Origin: Roseivirga sp.
Lineage (GTDB): Bacteria; Bacteroidota; Bacteroidia; Cytophagales; Cyclobacteriaceae
Length of the DNA stretch: 54,684 bases
Assembly: GCA_021404565.1 (NCBI GenBank)
Contig: JAAWWF010000034.1
Location: 1 to 54,684, forward strand
Direction of reading: 5' to 3'
The position numbers and the translations under genes are program-made. This document shows positions 1-9,400 of the stretch, piece after piece (position 1 is the stretch's first letter; every line of letters begins with the position of its first letter). The notes beneath the pieces are model-generated. The model was not told the origin of the DNA. It saw only the letters and a list, made by a program, of their open reading frames with translations, and did not search any database.

Positions 1-236
1 GTCCGGAGGACCTGTGACCACTATGAGTACTCAGACAGAGTCCGAGTAGGCCCGCGGAGGAACCCATTTGAGGTAAAAACAATGAAGTGTCTGCCATTTG
101 TCTTCCCAGAGGTATAATTGGAATATGATAGCGAAACCGTCTGTTCGGTGCTGACGGGGATAGTGCCTTCTACGTGGCCTTCTCTAAAGCTCTGATCACT
201 TACCTGTCTCAGGTCCTCCGGACCCATGACCACTAT
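1..236. repeat. Imperfect 25-bp direct repeat pair (1-25 and 212-236)
   Basis: GTCCGGAGGACC at 1-12 and GTCCTCCGGACC at 212-223 are each followed, after two variable bases, by TGACCACTATG. The two copies match at 20 of 25 positions and the differences fall in two blocks. The GTCC..GGAC part is itself nearly palindromic. The spacing of about 211 bp fits a tandemly repeated coding unit as well as a DNA element. The window starts inside copy 1, so further copies may lie to the left. From 237 to 393 I see no further gene. Confidence 0.45.
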
Positions 237-296
237 GGCACCATCTTGATTGTTATAAAGCTGATTCGGTATTTGAACACTTAGTTCAGCTCCGTG
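21..296 (-). pseudogene. Possible gene remnant, unrecognised
   Basis: An open minus-strand frame runs from just after a stop at 297-299 to a stop at 21-23; the only ATG is at 233 (70 aa). The frame stays open and protein-like upstream of that ATG (it reads ..QLYNNQDGAIVVMGPEDL..), so the ATG is probably not the original start. At positions 1-25, in another frame beyond the stop, IVVTGPPD is encoded, closely resembling the IVVMGPED segment read at about 215-240. This suggests a repeat protein of about 71 residues per unit, broken by a frameshift and stops. I recognise no family. It could equally be a chance open frame next to a short DNA repeat. Confidence 0.25.
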
Positions 297-393
297 CTAT
301 ATGTGATCTGGCAAGGGGTTCTGCAAAAGCAATCCATTCTGTTTATTTGCAAGATCTATTAACCGCCTGATATGAGCCTCACAAAAAAGGCAC

Positions 394-2634
394 TTACCTA
401 AAAAAGGTATACACATATTTCAACAGAAACACCTGCTGGCTGGATCTGGGAAGGACAGGAATTTCACGATCGATTTGAGTGTTGAAATTCTCATTATACA
501 CCAGGTAGAGATCGTGCCCATCGCGGAAGTTATATCGAATGCGGGCATTGTTAAAGAAGGTTTTTGAATTGCTGTTGTACTGCCAGGTAAAGCTGCCGGA
601 TAGGTGCAGGTTCAGGGCGGCCTCCAGCTTAATACGTCCCACATGGAGCCATTCTTTGCCTGAGCCAATATGGGTTAGGTCTATATAGTTGGCCCTCCAG
701 GTGGCCGAGAGGTTGATGTTTTCATTCAGGTTTAAGCCAGGGTTATAGGTAATGGCCAGGCGCCTTCCTCCATAAAAACTTCCGGCTTCTACCCTTGCCC
801 AATGACGAAATACGCGTTGTGCTGCTGGGTAAAACCCCAGGAAGCCATAGTGGAAAAAATATCGGCCTGCAGGTACCACTAGTTTCTCAGAGAACCTTAG
901 TGGTTGTTCCAGTTCCTGTAGTTCGCGCACATGGGAAATGTCGAAACTATCGCCTTGAAAATTGGTGGCTTCCCAGCCGCTGAAGTTGTACCATGTTTCA
1001 AACCTGCCCGTGTTGGCCGACCAGTAGTTGTCGCTGGTCAATAAGGTCCATTTTACATATTGGAAGTTGCCTTCGCCCGCTTGATTGTATTTTCCTTTTT
1101 GTAGCTGAACGAAAGAGTTATGAAAATTCTCCCGGTTGAGAAAGCCCATTCCGGGATTAAAGCCGGGAGCGGAGTAATTATAATTGAGGCTGTAAAACCA
1201 GCCATCGCTTACCCGTCTGCTGAGCTCTGAGGCAAAGCGGACGTTGTTGAGAAACCCGCTGGCCTGGTTTTCCGAATCTGACGAATACGCCAATGCAGAC
1301 ACGAAATAAGTTTCTCCTTTTACATTGAGAAAGGCATCTGTAGAAAAAGCGGAATTGTAGCTGCCGCTGCTACTGCGGTGAGTACCCATAAAGCCAATGA
1401 AGGAGCGATTGTTGAGCACCTTGCGTCTAAGTCGGGCCACACTGAAATTCTCAGAAGGAAGTTGGTTGCCACTGACACTGGTGTTTTGGGTTTGGATGGA
1501 AAGAGCACCAAGCTCCCATTTGTCAAACTGCCCGTTAAGTCGGGCTCCGCCTATAATGGGGGCGAGATTGCCCTGGAAAATGCCAATATTACGACTATAG
1601 AAGAGTTGAGAAGTTCCACCCATGCCTACCTCATATAGTCCGGCCTGTTCCTGAAAAAATCTACGCTTTTCGGGGAAAAAGAGCGAAAATCTAGAGAGAT
1701 TGATTTGCTGGTCGTCTGCTTCCACCTGTGCAAAGTCGGTGTTGAGTGTAAGGTCAAGGGTGATGTTGGAGCTAATTCCGTAGCGTACATCAAGACCTAC
1801 CTCCCTGGTAAAAGTGGTGTTCTTCTGATAACCTGTCTGGTCTGCGTTGAGCTGCTGACTTCGGTCATTGCCCCCCAATAAATAGGGCGTAATCAGCAAT
1901 TGTTTCCTGGTTTTAAGGCCCTCGAAAACCACAGGCCGTTTGATAGACGGTTTCATAATGGAGGAGTTGACCTCCTGTGGCATGGCCGGGAAAACATAGA
2001 GTTCGTTTCGGGAAAGAATAGTACGTGCCGAGCTAATGGCCGAATAGATGATGCCATCTTGTTCACGGAAGCGCAGGTTGCTCAGGGGAATTTTCATTTC
2101 CAATGACCAGCCATCCGCCAGCATATGTGTTTTGCCTTCCCAGATCATGTCGTAAGTGGTGTTAAAAGTGGAGCTACCAAGCGATATGGCATCGTTGGAC
2201 ACCATCATATCATAGCGGCTTCCGGAAGGATAAATGGAAAAGACAGCAGCAGTTTGCTTATTGTAAGCTGCATCGATGTGAAAGGTAAACCAGTCATCAC
2301 CGTTCCAACCATCCCGGACGAGATTACGGGAGATTACTGGTGCGGCTGCACTATCGCGAAGCAGGGCTGCTACATATAGAAAGCGATCATCAAAGGTTAC
2401 TTTAAGCTCCGTACCTGGATTGGCTTTGCCCCAATCGGGCCGAAACATGATGTAGTTGAAGGAGGAGATTTGCTGCCATGCAGGCTCATCAACCTTACCG
2501 TCAAGGATAATTTCACCCTGTAAGGCTTTGATCACAACAGGCGCTTCATTGAGGTAGCTCAGTGAGTCCTGGGCCATTGTTTTTGTGGTGAATGCGAGTA
2601 GTGCTAATAGCCACCAGTCTTTCCGGATCATCAT
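394..2634 (-). CDS. DUF5916 / CBM9-like outer-membrane-type protein
   Basis: 746 aa. A signal peptide ending in KTMAQ (about residues 1-21) is followed by a carbohydrate-binding-module-9-like domain (about 30-220; LDGKVDEPAW, then a beta-rich stretch with FLYVAALLRDS). A DUF5916 domain occupies the rest. Its hallmark, DFAQVEADDQQ followed by FFPEKRRFF, matches the segment found in the other two DUF5916 proteins of this window. The C-terminal half is rich in alternating aromatic strands and ends in YVYTFFR, as in outer-membrane barrels. Members of this family are common in Bacteroidota but their substrate is unknown; a hydrolase or transport role would be a guess. The start is a double ATG. 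It lies 80 bp downstream of the LytTR gene on the same strand and could be co-transcribed. It is clearly more diverged than the twin paralogues at 41829-46584. Confidence 0.8.
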   Translation of the reverse strand: MMIRKDWWLLALLAFTTKTMAQDSLSYLNEAPVVIKALQGEIILDGKVDEPAWQQISSFNYIMFRPDWGKANPGTELKVTFDDRFLYVAALLRDSAAAPVISRNLVRDGWNGDDWFTFHIDAAYNKQTAAVFSIYPSGSRYDMMVSNDAISLGSSTFNTTYDMIWEGKTHMLADGWSLEMKIPLSNLRFREQDGIIYSAISSARTILSRNELYVFPAMPQEVNSSIMKPSIKRPVVFEGLKTRKQLLITPYLLGGNDRSQQLNADQTGYQKNTTFTREVGLDVRYGISSNITLDLTLNTDFAQVEADDQQINLSRFSLFFPEKRRFFQEQAGLYEVGMGGTSQLFYSRNIGIFQGNLAPIIGGARLNGQFDKWELGALSIQTQNTSVSGNQLPSENFSVARLRRKVLNNRSFIGFMGTHRSSSGSYNSAFSTDAFLNVKGETYFVSALAYSSDSENQASGFLNNVRFASELSRRVSDGWFYSLNYNYSAPGFNPGMGFLNRENFHNSFVQLQKGKYNQAGEGNFQYVKWTLLTSDNYWSANTGRFETWYNFSGWEATNFQGDSFDISHVRELQELEQPLRFSEKLVVPAGRYFFHYGFLGFYPAAQRVFRHWARVEAGSFYGGRRLAITYNPGLNLNENINLSATWRANYIDLTHIGSGKEWLHVGRIKLEAALNLHLSGSFTWQYNSNSKTFFNNARIRYNFRDGHDLYLVYNENFNTQIDREIPVLPRSSQQVFLLKYVYTFFR

Positions 2635-2714
2635 TGTTTTTTGACAAGGATACGCCAGAGAAATACCGCTGTTGACCTGTATAGGGCAGGCTGTGGAAAA
2701 GAAGTGGTAAAGCG

Positions 2715-3509
2715 TTAAAGGAGTAGGGCCCCTTTGAAAGTACGGCTGTAACGTAATGATTGTCCGTTACTCAATTGTATTTCGCCATCACCACTGGGGA
2801 AGGCCTTGAGCTTGGCAATAAATTCGCGGTTAACCAGTTTGGAGCGATGTACCCGGACGAATTGGCTCGGGTCCAGCTCTGCTTCCAGCGATTTAAGTGA
2901 ACGATAGACTACAAATTTGCGCTGAGTACTGTGAACATGAATACAGTTGTTATCGGTCTGTACCCAAACGATTTCGCTGACTGGCAAACGGGTTTGCTCA
3001 CTGTAATCTTTGATCCAGATGCTCTGCGGGAACGGTTTGATTTCGTCTTTTCTATTAAAAGCATTCCACTGAACCAAGGCGAAAATGAGCCCGAATGAAA
3101 AGGCATTGGCGGTGAGGTTATTCACGATCAGCTCCTGTGACCAGCCCCCAAGTACTTCGCAGTTGTATGCCAGTTTAAAGAAGAGGCCTGCGCTCGCGAT
3201 AATCAACACTTGATTGAGGGCTACCAGGCCAATGCCGATACCAGTCGAACGGGAAATGTCTTTCACAAGAGACTTTTTCTTTACTTGTAAGAGGTCACCG
3301 CGTCTGCCGACATGGCGGGCCAATCCAACCCAAAAAAGTGTTGACAAGAGGAAGGTCAGAAGAAGCTTTTGATGGCAAATTGTATCGGTGTACACCTGGA
3401 ATAGCCAGCCTGAAAGGGTAGAAAACAAAGCTGTGACCAACAATGCCAGTACTACCAGGCGTTCCGGCAATGACATTTTGAGGGACAAGGTTGAAAAACC
3501 GAAAGTCAT
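2715..3509 (-). CDS. Membrane-anchored LytTR-family response regulator
   Basis: 264 aa from the ATG at 3509; a TTG two codons upstream would also work. Four hydrophobic segments (about residues 17-38, 48-63, 92-112 and 130-147) are followed by a LytTR DNA-binding domain at about 165-264, with the typical VSEIVWVQTDNNCIHVHS and FVRVHRSKLVNREFI segments. There is no receiver domain, so it resembles the Bacteroidota LytTR proteins that carry a membrane sensor instead of a phospho-acceptor. It probably binds paired direct repeats upstream of target genes; the adjacent DUF5916 gene is the obvious candidate target. It begins 33 bp after uvrA in the same direction, so read-through from uvrA is likely. 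The signal sensed is unknown. Confidence 0.75.
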   Translation of the reverse strand: MTFGFSTLSLKMSLPERLVVLALLVTALFSTLSGWLFQVYTDTICHQKLLLTFLLSTLFWVGLARHVGRRGDLLQVKKKSLVKDISRSTGIGIGLVALNQVLIIASAGLFFKLAYNCEVLGGWSQELIVNNLTANAFSFGLIFALVQWNAFNRKDEIKPFPQSIWIKDYSEQTRLPVSEIVWVQTDNNCIHVHSTQRKFVVYRSLKSLEAELDPSQFVRVHRSKLVNREFIAKLKAFPSGDGEIQLSNGQSLRYSRTFKGALLL

Positions 3510-3542
3510 GATCAATAAAACGGTATAGACTTAGAAAAGGAT

Positions 3543-6410
3543 TTATGATTGGTCAAGCTCCTCTTTCAAAAACTTAGCGGTATAGCCCTTGGTGCTTTTG
3601 GCCACCTTCTCCGGAGTGCCTTCTGCTACAATCATACCGCCCTTATCACCCCCTTCAGGGCCCAGGTCTATGATGTGGTCTGCTACCTTGATGATATCCA
3701 GGTTGTGCTCAATGATGAGTACTGTATTGCCTTTGTCTACCAGGCGATTGAGTACATCGAGCAAGTGCTGAATGTCTTGAAAATGCAGGCCGGTAGTGGG
3801 CTCATCCAGTATGTAAAAGGTTTTGCCGGTGTCTTTTTTGGAGAGCTCTGTGGCCAGTTTTACACGCTGTGCCTCGCCCCCCGAAAGGGTAGTGGCATGC
3901 TGACCAAGCGATATATACCCTAAGCCTACGTCATTCAGGGTTTTGATTTTGCGCAGAATCTTTGGCATATGCTCAAAGAAGTCCACCGCCTGTTCTACCG
4001 TCATGTCCAGCACATCAGAGATTGATTTGCCTCTGTAGCGTACTTCCAGTGTCTCACGATTGTAACGCTTGCCTTTACAGGTTTCGCATGGTACATGCAC
4101 ATTGGGCAGAAAATCCATCTCAATCAACTTCATACCAGCACCCTCGCAGGTTTCGCAGCGGCCTCCTTTTACATTAAAAGAGAACCGCCCGGGCTTATAA
4201 CCACGGATTTTGGCCTCTGGCAACTCAGTAAAGAGTGCCCTGATATCACTGAAAACTCCTGTATATGTAGCCGGGTTGGAGCGAGGGGTACGCCCAATAG
4301 GTGACTGATCTACCTCGATTACTTTATCGGCATGCTCTAGTCCTGTGATGGAGTCATAATGCAACGGACTTTTTCTGGACCTATAAAAGTGCTGGTTCAG
4401 AATAGGGAAGAGAGTGTCGTGGATGAGTGTAGACTTGCCGCTGCCGGAAACCCCCGTCACACAAATCATTTTACCTAAAGGCAGGGTCAGATTTACCTTT
4501 TTCAGGTTGTTACCCGTGGCTCCTTTGAGCACAATCTTGTCACTGTTGCCGGTTCTGCGTTTTTCAGGTACGGGAATGGTCACCGTCCCCTTCAGATAAT
4601 CGGCCGTAATACCTCCTTCTTCCAGAAATTGGGCGGGACTGCCCGAAGCTACGACCTGGCCACCATGCCTGCCGGCACCCGGGCCAATATCCAGGATGTG
4701 GTCAGAGGCCAGCATCATATCCTTATCGTGTTCAACCACAATAATGGTATTGCCAATATCCCTGAGATCTTTCAGCGCCTTGATGAGCTTTACATTATCG
4801 CGCTGGTGCAAGCCAATGCTGGGCTCATCCATGATATACAGTACACCCACAAGCTGAGTTCCTATCTGCGTTGCCAGCCTGATCCGCTGGGCTTCTCCAC
4901 CCGAGAGGGTCTTAAGCGGGCGATTGAGGGTGAGGTAATCGAGGCCTACATCCAGCAGGAAGCCGATGCGCTTGCGGATTTCTTTCAGCACTTCGGTGGC
5001 AATCAGCTTTTGCTTTATCGTCATGCGTTCTTCCACATCCACAAACCAGGCGTTCAAAGCCTCAATGTCCATTCTGGCCAGTTGGGCAATGTTTGTGTCG
5101 GCAATTTTGAAGTGCAGGGATTCTTTTTTCAGTCGATCACCATTGCATTCGGGGCAGGTTTTTACAGACATATAGTCCTCTACCTGTCTGCGCATTTTTT
5201 CGGTACCCTCTGTCATCTGTTTCACCAAAAACTTGATGATGCCTTCAAACTTCGTTTGCCATTCCGTACCTGGATATTTCTTTGAGCTTACCGCCACAGG
5301 CATATCATCACCATAGAGAATGATGTTCATTACCTCTTCCGGAATTTCCTTAATGGGTGTAGTCAGGTTGACCTTATATCGCTTCAGAATGGCCTCGACT
5401 TTTTTGAAAATCCAGATGTCGCGGTATTCCCCCATGGGGGCAATGCCTCCGCGACTGATACTTACCGAATCGTCTGGTATCACTGAATCACGACTGATTT
5501 CTTCTACCGACCCGAGGCCATTGCAACTGGGGCAGGCCCCATAGGGAGAGTTAAAAGAGAATGAGTTAGGGGCCGGTTCATCGTAGGAAAGGCCGCTCTC
5601 AGGGTCCATTAGGTATTTAGAGAAGTGGTGGATATCTCCGGCTTCATCTCTCACCATGATCACGCCTTTGCCGTGCGACATGGCCGTTTTTATGCTTTGT
5701 GCTGTGCGGAATCTATCGTTTGGGTCAGCAATAATACGATCGACAACAATCTCGATATCGTGTGTTTTATAGCGATCTACCTGCATTTTGGGCACCATGT
5801 CCATCACCACACCATCCACCCTTACTTTGGTGAAGCCCATTTTTCTTATTTGAACAAAGAGCTCGCGATAATGACCTTTTCTGCCTTTTACTACCGGGGC
5901 CAGAATGATCAACTTCTTGCCTACAAAGTAGCTGATCAGATGATCGATGATCTGGTCTTCGCTCTGGCGAATCATCAACTGGCCCGTATTGTAGGAATAC
6001 GCCTGTCCTGCACGGGCATAGAGCAGCCTCAGGAAATCGTAGATTTCGGTCAAGGTACCTACCGTAGATCTTGGGTTTTTTGAGGTGGTTTTCTGCTCAA
6101 TGGAAATTACCGGGCTAAGGCCGTTGATTTTATCCACATCGGGCCTTTCCATATCACCAATAAAGGAGCGTGCATAGGCAGAAAAACTCTCCATATACCT
6201 CCGTTGACCTTCTGCATAAATGGTATCGAAAGCCAGAGAAGACTTGCCAGAGCCAGAGATACCCGTGATCACCACCAGCTGGTTTCTGGGAATGACGGTA
6301 TCAACGTTTTTCAGGTTATGCTCCCTTGCCCCGAAAATTTCAATGTTTTCATGACCTGTGAGGTCTATTGGGGCGGGATCTATGGTAGCGTTTTCCTTGA
6401 ATTTTTCCAT
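3543..6410 (-). CDS. uvrA: UvrABC excinuclease subunit A
   Basis: 955 aa, normal for the family. UvrA is the damage-recognising ATPase of nucleotide excision repair; it dimerises, loads UvrB at lesions and leaves. Both ABC modules are visible. Module 1 has Walker A GISGSGKSS at about 50-58 and signature LSGGEAQRIRLA. Module 2 has Walker A GVSGSGKST at about 650 and signature LSGGEAQRVKLATEL followed by LDEPTTGLHFQDI. Zinc-binding CxxC pairs are present in the insertion (CPSC and CPEC) and in the C-terminal finger (CETC..CETC). The start is ATG. A 16-bp palindrome lies 33 bp upstream and may be a damage-response operator (listed separately). No truncation or missing motif was seen. Confidence 0.97.
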   Translation of the reverse strand: MEKFKENATIDPAPIDLTGHENIEIFGAREHNLKNVDTVIPRNQLVVITGISGSGKSSLAFDTIYAEGQRRYMESFSAYARSFIGDMERPDVDKINGLSPVISIEQKTTSKNPRSTVGTLTEIYDFLRLLYARAGQAYSYNTGQLMIRQSEDQIIDHLISYFVGKKLIILAPVVKGRKGHYRELFVQIRKMGFTKVRVDGVVMDMVPKMQVDRYKTHDIEIVVDRIIADPNDRFRTAQSIKTAMSHGKGVIMVRDEAGDIHHFSKYLMDPESGLSYDEPAPNSFSFNSPYGACPSCNGLGSVEEISRDSVIPDDSVSISRGGIAPMGEYRDIWIFKKVEAILKRYKVNLTTPIKEIPEEVMNIILYGDDMPVAVSSKKYPGTEWQTKFEGIIKFLVKQMTEGTEKMRRQVEDYMSVKTCPECNGDRLKKESLHFKIADTNIAQLARMDIEALNAWFVDVEERMTIKQKLIATEVLKEIRKRIGFLLDVGLDYLTLNRPLKTLSGGEAQRIRLATQIGTQLVGVLYIMDEPSIGLHQRDNVKLIKALKDLRDIGNTIIVVEHDKDMMLASDHILDIGPGAGRHGGQVVASGSPAQFLEEGGITADYLKGTVTIPVPEKRRTGNSDKIVLKGATGNNLKKVNLTLPLGKMICVTGVSGSGKSTLIHDTLFPILNQHFYRSRKSPLHYDSITGLEHADKVIEVDQSPIGRTPRSNPATYTGVFSDIRALFTELPEAKIRGYKPGRFSFNVKGGRCETCEGAGMKLIEMDFLPNVHVPCETCKGKRYNRETLEVRYRGKSISDVLDMTVEQAVDFFEHMPKILRKIKTLNDVGLGYISLGQHATTLSGGEAQRVKLATELSKKDTGKTFYILDEPTTGLHFQDIQHLLDVLNRLVDKGNTVLIIEHNLDIIKVADHIIDLGPEGGDKGGMIVAEGTPEKVAKSTKGYTAKFLKEELDQS

Positions 6411-6442
6411 GAAGGGACTTGCAAAATGCAGAATTCACAAAA

Positions 6443-6458
6443 GTCTCGATTTAGAGAC
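6443..6458. promoter_or_regulatory. Palindrome upstream of uvrA, possible operator
   Basis: GTCTC-GATTTA-GAGAC is a perfect 5-bp inverted repeat with a 6-bp centre, 33 bp before the uvrA ATG. On the minus strand it is immediately followed by TTTTG, where a -7 element might lie. uvrA is SOS-controlled in many bacteria, but the LexA box of this lineage cannot be confirmed from one site. Confidence 0.25.
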
Positions 6459-6485
6459 GGAATTACAACCCGGCTGCAATCATTC

Positions 6486-9400
6486 TTACTCCATCCCGTT
6501 TAGGAATTCGTCTAAACTATGATCAGATTTATTAGCGGCTTCTCCTATTTGGTATTGTTTGTTCAGTTTACTGAAATCAGGCTCTCTTGCACCCCCTCCA
6601 ACTCCCAGGCGGGCCGATGCATAATGTCTGGTGTTGTCAGGTAGTGACTTACCAGAAAAGATATTCAAGGCGTTTTCCCTCAGGTTGGCTGCCACAATGC
6701 CTGGTATTTGCTCCAGGCATTTATTGAAGTTGGTATATTCTGCCACCTTGAAATTGATTCGGATCATGCCCAGTTTAAAACCAATTCCCGCGTAATCAAA
6801 TTCTGTTGAAAACTCCATCCAGAAGCGTAGATCACTCGAATTTTGCTGTTCCTGAATTCTCCTGAGGTGCCCTCTAAGCTCAGCCATTTTCTCGTTAATT
6901 TTCAGCACCTCGTGTTTGTCCCTCATTACCTTATCTTCCAGGTAATGTATTGGGCCTAAATCCGCATGCGCCTTTTTGTATTCATCAATGGCTCCATGAT
7001 TGAACAGACCATAAGACTTTTTGCCTTCCTTTTTGCGTGACTCCATTCTGTTGGAAAGCCATTGAAAATGTGCTGAGATTCTTTGTGGAATGTAGTCAAT
7101 GGCACCAAATACGGCATCGCTTTCCACCTCACGAAACAGTTTGAAGCCAGTTTTATGTCCGTCACTTCTGAATTGTAATTCGCCATTGTCTGTGTTGGCA
7201 AATAGATAATAACCACCATAAGAAATATAATGCCCTTTTTGACCGGCATCGTACCGAATGGTAAGCCCTTCGTTAGCCCTGGTTTGTTTTCGGAAATCGG
7301 CTCTTCTCACAGAGTCGTGATTTCCAGGTACTACCATGCAATAGTCTCCTTCCCTGATCTCAAAAGTGCCTGCCGAGTAGTTCTTAATCTCCAGTAAATC
7401 GCCCACGGCCTCTTTCCTGATTTCTCCTACGTAGCTGCTTTTATTGCCTCCCGGACGAACTACAAAATGAGCATAATCGCTTTTGATCTTATAGTGGCCT
7501 GTGGGGATGTTGTCAGTGGTTATCTGAGCATACATTTTATACCTGTCATTTCCTCCGGGACGCCATTGTAGCTGCTCGGTATCTTCATTGTCTCCTCTGA
7601 AGCTCAATACATCTTTTGTGGCCTTATGGGATATTTTGAAGCCTCCATCGTAGGTGAGTTTAAGATCAACATCTCTTTCATGAATGTCTTCCGTATTGTA
7701 TACGATAGGAGGAGGAGTACTCCCCAACTCAATTACCGGAGGAACATTAATGGGTTTTTTTGTGAAAAGTGCTTCACGGTAATTCTTGTAAAATGGACTT
7801 AATTCGTGACAAACAAGTGCATGAGCTCCCTGATATAAACGACTGTGACCATAATTTAACCTGAGGTCAAATTCATCACCAGCATGTTTTTTTCGCATTT
7901 GTCCTCCTGTTTTCTCATCTGACCCTCCTGGTTTGGCCATATTGTAATTTCTGTACTGGAGAATTACCCTTAGCCCCTGGCTTTGCAAAAGCTTGCGAAT
8001 GTCGTCATATAGGTCTGAGCGGAAATACTGATAGAGGAAGCGCCCTTCGTACTGATTGTAGCCAATCTTGTCAAGTACCCTTACCAGTTCATCAAGCGTT
8101 TGGTCGATGTAGTTTTTATGTCGATCCAGGTTACTGTCATAGCATTCTTTCAGAATCTGTGAAACCGTGAGAATTATCTTCTCCCGTAGTTCATCTAACA
8201 GCCTTAGTTCTGAACCCAGAGCAGAACTTTTTTTGTATTCATTATAGGTATGAACTACACCTTTTTTGTGTCCGCCAAAGCCTCCCGCATCTTTGAGGGC
8301 TTGTAATGTCTTTTGAGATTTCTCTAATTTTATATTCGCGGCACTCTCTTCTTTTTCAAGGTCTGCAATTGCCTTTGTCAGGTTATCGCGTTGCTCTGCG
8401 ATTTCGCTGTTCAGGTAGATTTTGAATTCAAGCTTATGCCTGATGTTGAGTTGACCCAGGCTGATTTCCGGAACCAGGGTAGTAGTTACTCGTCTCTTGC
8501 CCACAAAAGGAATCCAGACATTAAAGCTGAATTTAACCGCGGGAACAAAAATGCGAATACCGGTTTCCAGCTTGCCATCACCGGTCACCCAATGGCCTTC
8601 GCGCATTTTCAGGTTCAGATTGAGTTTGGAACTAAGAAAATTGCCAAGATTAAAGCTATGAGTCACATCTGTTTCCCAGTAACCATCTTTGACATGAATC
8701 ATTACCAGGGTTTCTGAAATATCCAGCAGGCTGACATAACCTTTGAACCAGGCCGATTTAAGGCCATCGCGTGTCATGTGTACATTGAATTGCAGAGGGG
8801 CCTTGTCTCCACCATGAATGGTAATCATGTACTTGTTATTACCCATTCCAAGCCACCGAACGGGGTCAATTTTACCATCCAGAGCCAGCTCTTCTCCTGA
8901 TATGGCACTGTTAAGGGCAAACTTACTTCCCAGAAGAAAACCTTTCATGCCTAGCTTCAGGCTGCCATTGTCAGCTTTTTCAATATCAAGTCGGGTACTG
9001 GAAAAAACGATTTCCTTTACTTTAAAATCAATGCCATCTCCGCCTAAGTGAAAAGATGAATTATTGACATGGCCAGTCAGATCACCGCTGATCAAACCCC
9101 TGAAAAGGTGAATTTTAGCGAAGTAATCAAATTGACCTTCCTTGAAATTTAACTCACCGTGTGCCGAGGTGCTTACGCCTAATAAACCAAGTGACACATC
9201 ACCATTCATGCGTACCTGATCTGATGAGGCCTGTACCTCTCCGGATGCATTCAGGGTCAGTGCCTCTCCAATATTGAAACCCAGGTTGCCCATCAGAACC
9301 TCTTTGCCGGAATCACCGGAATACTGCAGTGATGATTTCAACGAGACAAAATTATCAAAGAGACTGCGGTTGTGATCGAGCTTAAAGAGTCTTTTACCCG

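Noticed and set aside
4629-5285. 218-aa plus-strand open frame inside uvrA
   Set aside because: Antisense shadow of a well-conserved uvrA frame; no family motif and no promoter.
7308-7325. GNHD motif near residue 2382 of the giant protein, like a metallophosphatase signature
   Set aside because: The other motifs of that family (DxH and the second histidine pair in order) are missing, so it is probably coincidence.
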